Positions 30,285 through 39,173 of a stretch of 64,000 nucleotides of DNA are shown one piece after another. A program made the position numbers and the translations under genes. The stretch lies in NCBI RefSeq assembly GCF_002157895.1, contig NZ_CP021377.1, forward strand, positions 1,054,001 through 1,118,000. The letters are read 5' to 3'. The notes beneath the pieces are model-generated. The model was not told the origin of the DNA, searched no databases, and saw nothing but the letters and a program-made list of their open reading frames with translations. How positions within the stretch are numbered: the first letter of the stretch is position 1; every line of letters begins with the position of its first letter. This stretch comes from Oceanisphaera profunda (GTDB lineage: Bacteria; Pseudomonadota; Gammaproteobacteria; Enterobacterales; Aeromonadaceae).

Positions 30285-31906
30285 CAGTGTGCTTGCTCCA
30301 ATGATCGGTTTAAGAAAATCAGCGGGATCAGGCCCACTAACACTATGACGATGGCGGGTAGCGCACCCAATTCTAGCTGCTCGTCTGAGACAAATTGATA
30401 TACGTAAGTGGCCAGCGTTTGAAAGTTAAAGGGCCGCAATAACAGCGCCGCCGGTAGCTCTTTCATGCATTCAATAAATACTAATAGTGCACCGGCTAAT
30501 ATGCCCTTGCGGATTAACGGTACATGCACTTTCATCATCATGGCACTGGGGCTATAACCCATGGTTTGCGTCACCATATCGAGGGAGGGCGATACTTTAC
30601 CCAAACTGCTTTCTACTGAGCCTATGGCCATGGCGCCAAAGCGCACTAAATAGCCAAAGGCGATAGCGGTCATGGTGCCGGTAAATAATAAGCCAGGTTC
30701 GGTCATCCCTAACCAGAGAGCGGCATCATTAATGGCAAAGTCTAAGCTGGTTAAGGGCACTAATACGCCGATGGCCAGTACGGTACCGGGCAAGGCATAG
30801 CCCATGGAGGCCAAGCGTTTAGGAATTTGGGTATAGGTTTTGCCGGTTAAGCGATGGCTCATGCCGAGCACCAAGGCCACTAAAATTGCTAAGCCTGCCA
30901 CTAGGCTGGATAACAACAAACTGTTGAGGCTGTATTCGAAGAAGCGGCTGTTCCACGCTTGGTCAAAATAGCGCAATGCGTGATAGCACAAAATAATAAA
31001 CGGCAGTAAAAAGCCCAGCGCGACTAAGCCCCAGCAAAAAATCAGCGCGCTCCATTTGGTGACGCCGGTTAGCACATAGCCGCGCTGTTGCTCTTGGCCC
31101 ATGTGCTTTTGAAACACTTGTTGACGCTTGCGACTCATGCGCTCCATGCTCAGCAGCAGCATCACCACTAACAGCATAATGGCGGAAATTTTTGCCGCCG
31201 CATTTAAGCTGCCATAGCCCAGCCAAGTGTCATACACGGCCGTAGTCAGGGTGTTTACGGCAAAGAAGTTCACGGTACCAAACTCGGCCAGCGTTTCCAT
31301 GGCTACTAAGGATAAACCCACCACTATGGCCGGGCGCGCCAGCGGCAAGCTGACCTTTTTAAAGCTCTGCCAAGGAGTACAACCTAACAGTCGGCTGGAT
31401 TGCACCAAGCTCATGGACTGCTCCATAAAGGCAGTGCGCGCTAATAAATACACATACGGAAACAGCACTAAGCCCAGCACCAAGGCGGCGCCGCCTAGGC
31501 TACGAATGGCGGGGAAGTAATAATCACTGGCGGATTGCCAGCCAAACCAATGGCGCAGCGTGCCTTGCACGGGGCCGGAGAAGTCTAATAAATCGGTGTA
31601 AACGAAGGCAACAATATAAGAGGGCATGGCTAGCGGCAGGATCAAGGCCCATTGCAGCCAGCGTTTGCTAGGCAGTTCGCACATGGCCATCAGCCAAGCG
31701 GCGGGTACGCCCGCTAAAAAGCTAAACACCATGACCCACAACACCAACCAAAAGGTATTGCTGATATAGGTAGGAAGCACAGATCCCCAGAGATGACGAA
31801 ACACATCTTCGGTGGGTAATAAGGCTTCATAAATAAGTGCCATAATAGGCAAAGTCAGCAGCAAGGCTAGTACCCAGCTACTGACTGTCCACGCTGTTCG
31901 TTTCAT
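30284..31906 (-). CDS. fbpB: Ferric iron ABC transporter permease FbpB
   Basis: A 540-residue permease made of two fused halves, each with about six membrane segments and an ABC-coupling loop (SSRLLGCTPWQSFKKVSLPLARPAI in the first half, MVTQTMGYSPSAMMMKVHVPLIRKGI in the second). This double architecture is characteristic of FbpB/SfuB iron permeases. It is separated from fbpA by a 36-base gap with a strong hairpin and coupled to fbpC. Confidence 0.93.
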   Translation of the reverse strand: MKRTAWTVSSWVLALLLTLPIMALIYEALLPTEDVFRHLWGSVLPTYISNTFWLVLWVMVFSFLAGVPAAWLMAMCELPSKRWLQWALILPLAMPSYIVAFVYTDLLDFSGPVQGTLRHWFGWQSASDYYFPAIRSLGGAALVLGLVLFPYVYLLARTAFMEQSMSLVQSSRLLGCTPWQSFKKVSLPLARPAIVVGLSLVAMETLAEFGTVNFFAVNTLTTAVYDTWLGYGSLNAAAKISAIMLLVVMLLLSMERMSRKRQQVFQKHMGQEQQRGYVLTGVTKWSALIFCWGLVALGFLLPFIILCYHALRYFDQAWNSRFFEYSLNSLLLSSLVAGLAILVALVLGMSHRLTGKTYTQIPKRLASMGYALPGTVLAIGVLVPLTSLDFAINDAALWLGMTEPGLLFTGTMTAIAFGYLVRFGAMAIGSVESSLGKVSPSLDMVTQTMGYSPSAMMMKVHVPLIRKGILAGALLVFIECMKELPAALLLRPFNFQTLATYVYQFVSDEQLELGALPAIVIVLVGLIPLIFLNRSLEQAH

Positions 31907-31917
31907 TGATAGCTCAA

Positions 31918-31937
31918 ACGGGGGCCTAAACCCCCGT
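31918..31937 (-). promoter_or_regulatory. Intercistronic hairpin between fbpA and fbpB
   Basis: ACGGGGG and CCCCCGT form a 7-bp GC-rich stem just after the fbpA stop. On the minus strand it is followed only by TTTGAGC, so full termination is unlikely. On the plus strand a TCTTTTTT run would allow termination. It probably lowers expression of fbpBC relative to fbpA, or protects the fbpA message. Confidence 0.6.
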
Positions 31938-31942
31938 CTTTT

Positions 31943-32956
31943 TTATAGATCGAATTTAACTTCGTCTACCAATTGCACTGCGGTTTTAGCATGTTTTGCT
32001 ACATCAACCAGTGGGCGTTTATCGGCAGCGAAATCACCCCAGCCTTTTACCAGTGCAGAAGGTTCAACACCCTCTTTAACCGGATACTCATGGTTAGCAG
32101 ACGCATACAAATGTTGCGCTTCATCACTTGCTAAAAACTCCATTAACTTAATGGCGGCATCTTTGTTTTTAGCGTGCTTGGCCAGTGCTACGGCCGAAAT
32201 ATTGACGTGTGTGCCACGGTCAGCCTGATTGGGGAAGTTGATGTACACAGCTTCTGCCGTTTCACGCTGTTCTTCATCGCTTAACATCACGCCATAGTAA
32301 TAGCTGTTGCCTAACGCGTAATCACAGACACCATCTTTAATGGCTTTGATCTGGTCGCGGTCACCGCCTTGTGGCTTTTGTGCCAGGTTAGCTTTTAAGC
32401 CCTGCAACCAAGTTTTAGTGTAATCAACACCATGCTCATCAATCATGGAGGCAGTAAGGGCAACATTATAGGGATGTTTGCCGCTGCGAGTACAAACTTT
32501 TCCTTTGTACTTGGGATCCGCCAACTCTTCATAGGTAATATCTTCGCGCTTACCGATGCGGTCTTTGGAGGTATAAATGGCGCGGGCACGAGTGGTCACC
32601 GCAAACCATTTACCGTCAGCATCGCGATACTGCGCCGGAATACTTTCTTCAAGAATTTCGCTCTCAACCGCTTGAGTCAAGTCTTTGTCTACCACATCCA
32701 TCAGGCGACTCACGTCGACCGTTAACAATAAATCTGCTGGAGACAAACGACCTTCACGCTCTAAGCGCTCACCCAAACCATCTTTTAAAAACACCACATT
32801 CACATCAATACCGGTTTCTTTGGTAAAGGTGTCGATGATGGGCTTGACCAAAAAGTCTTGACGATTTGAGTAAACATTCACTTCTTCGGCAAAGGCTTGG
32901 CCGGTAAAACTGGCGACGAGCAGTGCAGCGGCGGATAGACCTAATTTAGTAGGCAT
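31943..32956 (-). CDS. fbpA: Ferric iron-binding periplasmic protein FbpA
   Basis: A transferrin-like periplasmic iron carrier. From ATG 32956 it has a 337-residue sequence with signal peptide MPTKLGLSAAALLVASFTG ending at about QAFA. VNVYSNRQDFLVKPIIDTF, the iron-ligand tyrosines in GNSYYYGVML and the NQADRGTHVNISAVALAKHAKN segment are typical. ATG 32965 is also possible (three residues more), but GGATG sits at a better distance from 32956. A Fur-box-like sequence lies just upstream. First gene of fbpABC. Confidence 0.94.
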   Translation of the reverse strand: MPTKLGLSAAALLVASFTGQAFAEEVNVYSNRQDFLVKPIIDTFTKETGIDVNVVFLKDGLGERLEREGRLSPADLLLTVDVSRLMDVVDKDLTQAVESEILEESIPAQYRDADGKWFAVTTRARAIYTSKDRIGKREDITYEELADPKYKGKVCTRSGKHPYNVALTASMIDEHGVDYTKTWLQGLKANLAQKPQGGDRDQIKAIKDGVCDYALGNSYYYGVMLSDEEQRETAEAVYINFPNQADRGTHVNISAVALAKHAKNKDAAIKLMEFLASDEAQHLYASANHEYPVKEGVEPSALVKGWGDFAADKRPLVDVAKHAKTAVQLVDEVKFDL

Positions 32957-32978
32957 GCTTAACATCCATTTAGTTGAG

Positions 32979-32993
32979 TGAGAACAATTAACA
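32979..32993 (-). promoter_or_regulatory. Candidate Fur box upstream of fbpA
   Basis: Read on the minus strand, TGTTAATTGTTCTCA matches the 7-1-7 Fur consensus TGATAATNATTATCA at 11 of 14 defined positions. It lies about 22-36 bases before the fbpA start, a suitable place for iron repression. Confidence 0.55.
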
Positions 32994-33136
32994 TTCAGCA
33001 GTATACTTAGGCGACGACTGGAAGCAACCAGTAACTCACATCTAAATGATAAAGCGTGTCATGCGCAGCCGCATTCCACTATATTGCCTGCACTCGCACC
33101 CTTTGTCTTTGCGCTAGCGCAACAATCCAATAAAAA

Positions 33137-33158
33137 AAGGAAGCCGAGGCTTCCTTTT
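33137..33158 (-). terminator. Intrinsic terminator downstream of amtB
   Basis: AAGGAAGCC and GGCTTCCTT pair round GA, with A-rich sequence on the left and T-rich on the right, so it could act on either strand. It is 48 bases past the amtB stop. Confidence 0.85.
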
Positions 33159-33205
33159 CGTTATTACCACTAGTTGTAGAGAGTAGAGCCAGTAGATGAT
33201 TTTGT

Positions 33206-34432
33206 TCAGCTGCGCTTTAAGGTCACAAACTCAGGGTAGGCATCAATGCCGCAATCTACTTTATCCATGCCCGACACTTCGTCTTCTTCGGTGACTCGAA
33301 TGCCCAGGGTGCGCTTCAGCAAATACCAAACCAATAGGCTGGCACCCAATACCCAGCCACCGATCACCAAACAGCCGACCAGCTGAACCCACAGCGTAGC
33401 CTCAGGGTTGGTCACAGGAACCAGCAAAAGTCCCAATATACCGCAGACACCGTGTACCGAAATGGCTCCTACGGGATCATCGATACGCAGCTTGTCCAAC
33501 ACTACAATGGCATACACCACGACTATGCCCGCCAGCAAGCCAATACCTGCAGCCCATAGCGGGCTGGGCGATACGGGATCCGCGGTTATCGCCACCAAGC
33601 CCGCTAAAGCGCCATTGAGGATCATGGTGAGATCGGCCTTGCCCCAGGTCAGCTTGGTCACCAACAAGGCGCCAATCACGCCGACCGCTGCCGCCGCATT
33701 AGTATTAACAAAGATCCCGGCCACGGCGGTGGCGTTTGCCACATCCGACAGCAATAACTGCGAGCCGCCATTAAACCCAAACCAACCCATCCACAGAATA
33801 AAGGTACCCAAGGTTGCCAGCGGCATATTGGATCCCGGAATAGGATGGATCTCGCCGTTTTTACCATATTTACCTTTACGGGCGCCGAGCAGTAACACAC
33901 CGGCTAACGCCGCACAGGCCCCGGCCAGATGGACAATGCCTGAGCCGGCAAAATCAACGAAACCTAATTCAGACAAAAACCCACCGCCCCACACCCAGTA
34001 ACCTTCAATCGGATAGATAAAGCCGGTCATTACTACGCTAAAGGCGAGAAATACCCATAGTTTCATGCGCTCGGCCACGGCACCGGACACAATAGACATG
34101 GCGGTGGCCACAAAGACTACCTGAAAGAAAAAGTCGGCCTCCAGCGCATGATCCGCGCCCTCTGCCACCTGCCCTATTAAACCGCCTAGGCTTGGCAACC
34201 AGCCGCCCTCAGGATTATTCAGATACATAAGGTGATAACCAACTAATAGATACATGGTGCAGGCGATGGCAAACAGCAGCACATTTTTGGTTAATATTTC
34301 GGTGGTGTTCTTGGCACGCACTAAGCCCGCCTCTAACATGGCAAATCCTGCTGCCATCCACATCACCAGTACACCGGATATCAGGAAGTAAAAGGTATCC
34401 AGAGCAAACTTCATTTCCGTTAAGGTGTCCAT
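33206..34432 (-). CDS. amtB: Ammonium transporter AmtB
   Basis: A 408-residue ammonium channel with about 11 membrane segments. AGFAMLEAGLVRAKNTTEILTKN opens the protein in the family pattern; the pore histidines are in FAGSGIVHLAGACAAL (about 162-177) and ISVHGVCGILGLL (about 323-335). There is no clear cleavable signal peptide. It follows glnK by 14 bases after correcting the glnK start, the usual glnK-amtB order; GlnK blocks the channel when nitrogen is plentiful. GAGGGATAG precedes the ATG. Probably transcribed from the sigma-54 promoter ahead of glnK. Confidence 0.96.
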   Translation of the reverse strand: MDTLTEMKFALDTFYFLISGVLVMWMAAGFAMLEAGLVRAKNTTEILTKNVLLFAIACTMYLLVGYHLMYLNNPEGGWLPSLGGLIGQVAEGADHALEADFFFQVVFVATAMSIVSGAVAERMKLWVFLAFSVVMTGFIYPIEGYWVWGGGFLSELGFVDFAGSGIVHLAGACAALAGVLLLGARKGKYGKNGEIHPIPGSNMPLATLGTFILWMGWFGFNGGSQLLLSDVANATAVAGIFVNTNAAAAVGVIGALLVTKLTWGKADLTMILNGALAGLVAITADPVSPSPLWAAGIGLLAGIVVVYAIVVLDKLRIDDPVGAISVHGVCGILGLLLVPVTNPEATLWVQLVGCLVIGGWVLGASLLVWYLLKRTLGIRVTEEDEVSGMDKVDCGIDAYPEFVTLKRS

Positions 34433-34446
34433 GGGCTATCCCTCGC

Positions 34447-34824
<378 letters not shown>

Positions 34825-34830
34825 TTAGAA

Positions 34831-34849
34831 CAAGCAAGCTTTACGCCAA
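34831..34849 (-). promoter_or_regulatory. Sigma-54 (-24/-12) promoter of glnK-amtB
   Basis: Read on the minus strand, TTGGCGTAAAGCTTGCTTG has the GG-N10-GC spacing of sigma-54 promoters and matches TGGCAC-N5-TTGCW well. The site is 46 bases upstream of the glnK start. This is the promoter class used for glnK-amtB in E. coli under NtrC control; no NtrC site was assigned. Confidence 0.75.
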
Positions 34850-34969
34850 TGTGTTTATAACTTAATTATCAACAAGTTATACTTTAAAAACGGCAGGGTG
34901 ATGAGGTCGTGATATGATATTGGTGCAGTAGAAACACTAAAAGCACCAACAGAGTGCAATGGAGCCCGT

Positions 34970-35386
34970 ATGTTATTGTTATCTGCCCGCGTGCAGATCC
35001 CTGAGCAAGAAATAGAGTTTATCACCATGCGCTCCAGTGGCCCTGGCGGCCAGCATGTGAATAAAACCGACTCGGCGGTGCAGCTACGCTTTGATTACGC
35101 CAACAGCCCAAGCCTCCCCGATAGTTATAAAGAGGCGTTGGCGAAGATGAAGGATAATCGGGTCTTGGAGTCCGGTTGGATAATGATCCGAGTCGAGAGT
35201 CATCGCAGTCAGCTGATGAATAAAGAGACCGCTAGAGAAGCTCTGGTCAGCTTATTACAGCTCGCCGGCAAGCCCGTAAAGGTGCGCCGCCCCACCCAGC
35301 CCAGCAAAAACGCCAAGCGCAAGCGCACCGACAGCAAAACCCAGCGCGGTAAAATTAAGAGTGGTAGAGGGAAGGTAAAAATTTAA
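34970..35386 (+). CDS. arfB: Peptidyl-tRNA hydrolase ArfB (ribosome rescue factor)
   Basis: A 138-residue release-factor-like protein that frees stalled ribosomes. It has the catalytic GGQ in [20 protein letters not shown] (GGQ at 26-28) and the basic C-terminal tail ([20 protein letters not shown]) that enters the mRNA channel. It lacks the codon-recognition domains of RF1 and RF2, and the length matches YaeJ/ArfB. GGAG lies 6 bases before the start. Single gene, divergent from glnK. Confidence 0.95.
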   Translation: MLLLSARVQIPEQEIEFITMRSSGPGGQHVNKTDSAVQLRFDYANSPSLPDSYKEALAKMKDNRVLESGWIMIRVESHRSQLMNKETAREALVSLLQLAGKPVKVRRPTQPSKNAKRKRTDSKTQRGKIKSGRGKVKI

Positions 35387-35394
35387 GCGGCCGA

Positions 35395-35772
35395 CGTTCG
35401 GCGCCCAGCGCCAAGCTAAAGAAAGAGCTAAAGATCATTTGCCACGGAATCCACGACTCTCTGTTCACGATAAGCACGGAAAGATTAAGCCAAGATAAAA
35501 TCGACGAGTAACAAGAGCCTATTTATTTTAAGAGCTTGACTGCTGATGGCTTGGTGGTTAGCTCTTACCATTGAAAATCTTGGCACTGTCAGATCTGATC
35601 ACTATTATTCCGTGTTCTTCCGTGACTCTCGTAACAAAGAAACGTGGCAAATAGGTTTTAGTCACTAAGATCTAGATCTAGAGCGAGATCCTGACTTTCG
35701 TCAGGATGACGGCATAAAGACCAACACCGCCCTCTGTTTAGCTGGGCGCCGGGCGCTTGGTGCTCGGCGCTG
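35395..35772. repeat. Family B element, copy B3, interrupted by a family A copy
   Basis: The left arm CGGCGCCCAGCGCCAAGCTA (35399-35418) and the right arm TTTAGCTGGGCGCCGGGCGC continuing to TTGGTGCTCGGCGCT (ending 35772) are family B ends. Between them lies family A copy A4 (35438-35651), then CCTGACTTTCGTCAGGATGACGG (35690-35712), a further small palindrome. Nothing coding was found in the 389-base arfB-yacL gap. Confidence 0.7.
35438..35651. repeat. Family A inverted-repeat element, copy A4 (nested)
   Basis: Opens TTTGCCACGGAATCCACGAC and closes with CGTGACTCTCGTAACAAAGA plus AACGTGGCAAA. The outer ends match A1 closely; extra CTCTCGT-type segments in both arms are shared with A7, suggesting a subfamily. 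It lies wholly inside B3. Confidence 0.7.
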
Positions 35773-35775
35773 TGT

Positions 35776-36132
35776 TTATTGATTCGTACAAAAATCCTGC
35801 CACTGTTCTAGCACTCGGGCGAGATCGTCTAGGCCGCAGCCGGCGTAGAGTTCATCATCGTAATAAGCCATGCCGTCTTCTAATTCGCTATCAAAGGCCA
35901 GCGCATGAGCACTGATTTCGGCTTCTTCTCGCGTCAGCAATAAGCTGCATTCGCCATAAGCTCTTTTAAACTCTTGGGTCTCACCGGCTTCTAACTGCGC
36001 AATTACATCCAGTAACTCGGCGGCCTCGGTCATGGTCACCTCATCGGTCAGCCAAGCACCCATCACTTCATGCCCCATAGAAAAACGGGCGCGATGCTGG
36101 CCATTTAGATCACGAAAAAATTCAAATTCCAC
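35776..36132 (-). CDS. yacL: UPF0231 family protein YacL
   Basis: A 118-residue protein of the YacL (UPF0231) family. It shares MxFEFxRD at the start, RFSMGHEVMGAWL (about 16-28), EEAEISAHALAFDSELEDGMAYYDDEL in the second half and a CGLDDLARVLEQW end with E. coli YacL. Its molecular role is not established. In E. coli yacL sits next to acnB; here a permease, piuC and a TonB receptor come between them. Confidence 0.9.
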   Translation of the reverse strand: MEFEFFRDLNGQHRARFSMGHEVMGAWLTDEVTMTEAAELLDVIAQLEAGETQEFKRAYGECSLLLTREEAEISAHALAFDSELEDGMAYYDDELYAGCGLDDLARVLEQWQDFCTNQ

Positions 36133-36570
36133 ACAAACTCCGACTGCTCATTCCCAACAAAGCCGCACTATCTCGTTAATAACTCGGCCGTGAGAGCGCG
36201 CTAGTTTACTCCTGATCTCGCCAGTAACGAAATCAGATGCTGTATCTGTAAGAACACCCGATGAATAAAGGCTTAGTGAGCGCTTTCATAAATCAAAGAA
36301 CACAAGAATCATGGTAGGTATTAATAAAACACATGCATCAATGTTAAATATGCATGCTTTGAGTTGGCCTAATACTAACGCCTAACGTAGCCTATGCGCG
36401 CTCACCGTCGGAGCACGGCTTAGTAACAACAACGATAATAAGCAACAAAATACACTTAATTAACATTGTTGCAACAAAACATTTTATATGAAAACATAGC
36501 CCTTGATGTGGAAACATCATGGGGCACTAAGCCATTACTTCTTGCTACTTACTTTTGGAATGCAGATACC
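36133..36570. other. Upstream region of yacL and the xanthine-type permease
   Basis: A 438-base AT-rich gap between two divergent genes. It contains a pair of ATGCAT words (36332-36337 and 36350-36355) in ACATGCATCAATG and AAATATGCATGC. No riboswitch, repeat element or gene was recognised. Promoters for both genes should lie here, but none stands out. Confidence 0.3.
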
Positions 36571-38034
36571 ATGAGCCAACCAGCACAAACCCAAGCCCAG
36601 ATCAGCCAAAGTGAACTGGTCTACAAGTTGCACGACAAGCCGCCCTTTGTTCAGGCGCTGTTCGCTGCCATTCAGCACCTGTTGGCCTTGTTCGTGGCCG
36701 TTATCACTCCACCGTTGATTATTTGTCAAACGCTGGGTATTCCCGCTCAAGACACGGCCCACATCATTAGCATGTCGCTGTTTATTACCGGCGTGGCGTC
36801 TTTTATTCAGATGAAGCGTTTTGGGCCAATAGGCACGGGTTTACTGTCTATTCAAGGCACCAGCTTTAACTTCTTAGGCCCTATTATTGCCAGTGGTTTG
36901 GCGATGAAAGACGGCGGCGTAACTACAGAAGCTATGTTGGCGGCCATTTTTGGTACCGCACTGCTGGCGGCACCCACCGAAATTATTTTGTCCCGCTTCC
37001 TACATTTGGCACGACGCATTATTTCACCATTAGTCAGCGGCATTATCGTCACGCTGATTGGTCTGACCTTAATCCAGATTGGCTTAACCTCTATCGGCGG
37101 CGGTTTTGGCGCCATGGCAGATGGCACCTTTGGCTCTTTAGAGAACTTGGCCTTAGCCGGTACTGTGCTCGCCATTATCGTGATCATGAACTGCATCCCT
37201 AACCCTTATGTGCGCCTTTCTTCTATCTTAGTGGCCATGGTGGCAGGCACAGTCTTGGCCATGTTTATGGGCAAGGTTCCCCCGGCAGTCGTTACTGATA
37301 TTCCCGCCATCGCGTTCCCAATTCCGATGAAATATGGCCTAGGCTTTGATGCCTCGCTGTTTATCCCCTTGGTATTGGTGTTTTTAATTACCGCACTAGA
37401 AGGCATCGGCGATACCACGGCCACCTCAGAAGTATCTGGTGAGCCCGTGTCTGGCCCCGTTTACATGAAGCGTATTAAAGGTTGTGTGATGGGTGATGGC
37501 GTGAACTCCTCACTGGCCTCGGTGTTTAATACCTTTCCGGTATCGACCTTTAGCCAGAACAACGGCGTTATCCAAATGACCGGCGTTGCCAGTCGTTATG
37601 TGGGCTTCTTTGTGGCCGGCATCTTGGTACTGATGGGTTTGTTCCCGGTGATCAGTACGCTGGTGCAGCGCATTCCTGAGCCGGTATTAGGTGGCGCGAC
37701 TTTGGTCATGTTTGGCTCTATTGCCGCCGCCGGTGTGCGCATTTTATCGCGCGAGCGTTTAGACAGACGCGCGCTCTTTATTATGGCCATCTCATTTGGT
37801 GTGGGTTTGGGTGTTTCTCAGGTGCCAGACATTCTGCAGTTTATGCCAAGCCTAGTGAAAAACGTCTTCTCTTCCGGCATGGCAGCAGGCGGTATTGTCG
37901 CCATTTTATTGAACTTGATTATGCCACTTAGCCCAGAAGCTAAGGCTATCGAAGAGCAAGAGAAAGCCGACGATTTAGCTCATCGCCTGCAAGAAAAAGC
38001 AGATAAGGCACAAAAGAAAGTTAACACTAATTAA
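36571..38034 (+). CDS. Xanthine/uracil-type nucleobase:cation symporter (NCS2 family)
   Basis: A 487-residue carrier with about 14 membrane segments. The NCS2 signature appears as [19 protein letters not shown] (about 360-378), nearly identical in form to E. coli XanP/XanQ. The acidic transport-site region [23 protein letters not shown] (about 270-292) also agrees with xanthine carriers rather than UraA. The lysine-rich tail is cytoplasmic. The ATG at 36571 is chosen because the family starts just before the first membrane segment and the upstream in-frame codon is a TTG with no family match. The ribosome site is weak. Xanthine or urate is the likely substrate. Confidence 0.88.
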   Translation: MSQPAQTQAQISQSELVYKLHDKPPFVQALFAAIQHLLALFVAVITPPLIICQTLGIPAQDTAHIISMSLFITGVASFIQMKRFGPIGTGLLSIQGTSFNFLGPIIASGLAMKDGGVTTEAMLAAIFGTALLAAPTEIILSRFLHLARRIISPLVSGIIVTLIGLTLIQIGLTSIGGGFGAMADGTFGSLENLALAGTVLAIIVIMNCIPNPYVRLSSILVAMVAGTVLAMFMGKVPPAVVTDIPAIAFPIPMKYGLGFDASLFIPLVLVFLITALEGIGDTTATSEVSGEPVSGPVYMKRIKGCVMGDGVNSSLASVFNTFPVSTFSQNNGVIQMTGVASRYVGFFVAGILVLMGLFPVISTLVQRIPEPVLGGATLVMFGSIAAAGVRILSRERLDRRALFIMAISFGVGLGVSQVPDILQFMPSLVKNVFSSGMAAGGIVAILLNLIMPLSPEAKAIEEQEKADDLAHRLQEKADKAQKKVNTN

Positions 38035-38072
38035 ATAGCTCATCCGCCATTAGGCATTGAGATAGCAAAACT

Positions 38073-38109
38073 AGCCGACCGCGCACCCAGTGCCTGGTCG
38101 GCTTTTTTG
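38073..38109 (+). terminator. Intrinsic terminator of the NCS2 permease gene
   Basis: AGCCGACC and GGTCGGCT form the stem round a 16-base loop, followed by TTTTTTG. Confidence 0.9.
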
Positions 38110-38253
38110 TTGAATTCATATAAGGTGTGAAGCGCAGACTACAAGCCAAATAACAAAAACGAGCTCCTGATGTGCATCAGGAAGATGGCAAGGGCAGATT
38201 CAGCACAGTGTTGATCATAGCCTCACTATTCCCCCCTCCCACCTCACACGAAC

Positions 38254-38934
38254 CTACAGCGCCCAACGGCGCAGCAAGTTGTGATACACACCCGTGAGCT
38301 GAATGCTGGTCTCGCTGGTGGTACCAAGTTGCTGATTCACCTGCTGAATACTGGAGTCCAAATCAAATAGTAAGGTGCGCTGGCCATCGTCTCGTACCAT
38401 GCTTTGGATCCAGAAAAACGAGCTAATGCGCGCACCTTGAGTGACGGGCATCACTTGGTGCAAGCTGGTAGACGGATACAAGATCAAATCCCCCGCCGGC
38501 AGCTTAACGCTGTGCGCGCCATAGTTATCTTCAACCACCAACTCGCCGCCTTCATATTCATCCGGCTCACAGAAAAATAGCGTCGCCGATAAATCGGTAC
38601 GGATCGGCTCATTGGTGGCGCTATTAAACCGAATCGAGTTATCCACGTGCACGCCAAAGGACTGGCCGCCTTGGTAACAGTTGAATAACGGCGGAAATAC
38701 TTTTGCGGGTAAAGCTGCCGAGACAAACAACGGATGCTTAGCTAATGCGCTAGTGATCATATCGCCAATATAACGTGCGGTGTCATTATCTTCGGCCAGT
38801 TGCAGGTTGTTTTTGGCCATGCCCGACTGAAAGCCGGCGGTGCTCTTGCCATCAATCCAATCAGCCGCTAATAGCAACTCGCGACACTCGGCTACCTGCT
38901 CGGCACTCAGCACATTGGGAATATGTAACATCAT
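38254..38934 (-). CDS. piuC: Fe(II)/2-oxoglutarate-dependent dioxygenase, PiuC/YbiX family
   Basis: A 226-residue PKHD-type hydroxylase. The HxD iron motif is in [12 protein letters not shown] (about 94-105) and the distal histidine and arginine in [21 protein letters not shown]. Members are iron-starvation genes that accompany catecholate receptors (fiu-ybiX, piuA-piuC), exactly the arrangement here. The substrate is unknown. GGAG lies 9 bases before the first of two tandem ATG codons. A terminator-like hairpin and a family A element lie between it and the receptor gene. Confidence 0.93.
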   Translation of the reverse strand: MMLHIPNVLSAEQVAECRELLLAADWIDGKSTAGFQSGMAKNNLQLAEDNDTARYIGDMITSALAKHPLFVSAALPAKVFPPLFNCYQGGQSFGVHVDNSIRFNSATNEPIRTDLSATLFFCEPDEYEGGELVVEDNYGAHSVKLPAGDLILYPSTSLHQVMPVTQGARISSFFWIQSMVRDDGQRTLLFDLDSSIQQVNQQLGTTSETSIQLTGVYHNLLRRWAL

Positions 38935-38954
38935 AGAAAATCACTCCACTAAAC

Positions 38955-38978
38955 GATAAAAGCCCCGTGAGGGGCCTT
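38955..38978 (-). terminator. Hairpin with U tract between the catecholate receptor gene and piuC
   Basis: On the minus strand AAGGCCCC-TCAC-GGGGCTT is followed by TTATC. It sits between the receptor gene and piuC, so it would end or attenuate the receptor message; it leaves only 20 bases before piuC. Confidence 0.6.
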
Positions 38979-39031
38979 ATGTGAGGGTAAAGAGTTAAGG
39001 GTAAAGGGTGAAGAAAACGATCCAATACCCT

Positions 39032-39160
39032 TTTGCCACGGAATACACGGAAGAACATGGACGGACGAAACAAACATCCAAAAAATAGCTCTATTTTGTA
39101 AGTTCATATCCTCAAGAGTTTTAGCTCTGGGTCTTAATTTTCCGTGCATTCCGTGGCAAA
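39032..39160. repeat. Family A inverted-repeat element, copy A5
   Basis: A 129-base copy with near-perfect arms: 39032-39052 contains GCCACGGAATACACGGAA and 39140-39160 contains TTCCGTGCATTCCGTGGC. One mismatch separates the arms. It ends 13 bases beyond the receptor stop codon. Confidence 0.85.
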
Positions 39161-39173
39161 TATTACTTATTTA

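Noticed and set aside
36133-36570. Possible purine or xanthine riboswitch upstream of the NCS2 permease
   Set aside because: No conserved junction or loop sequences of the known purine, guanidine or xanthine aptamers could be recognised.
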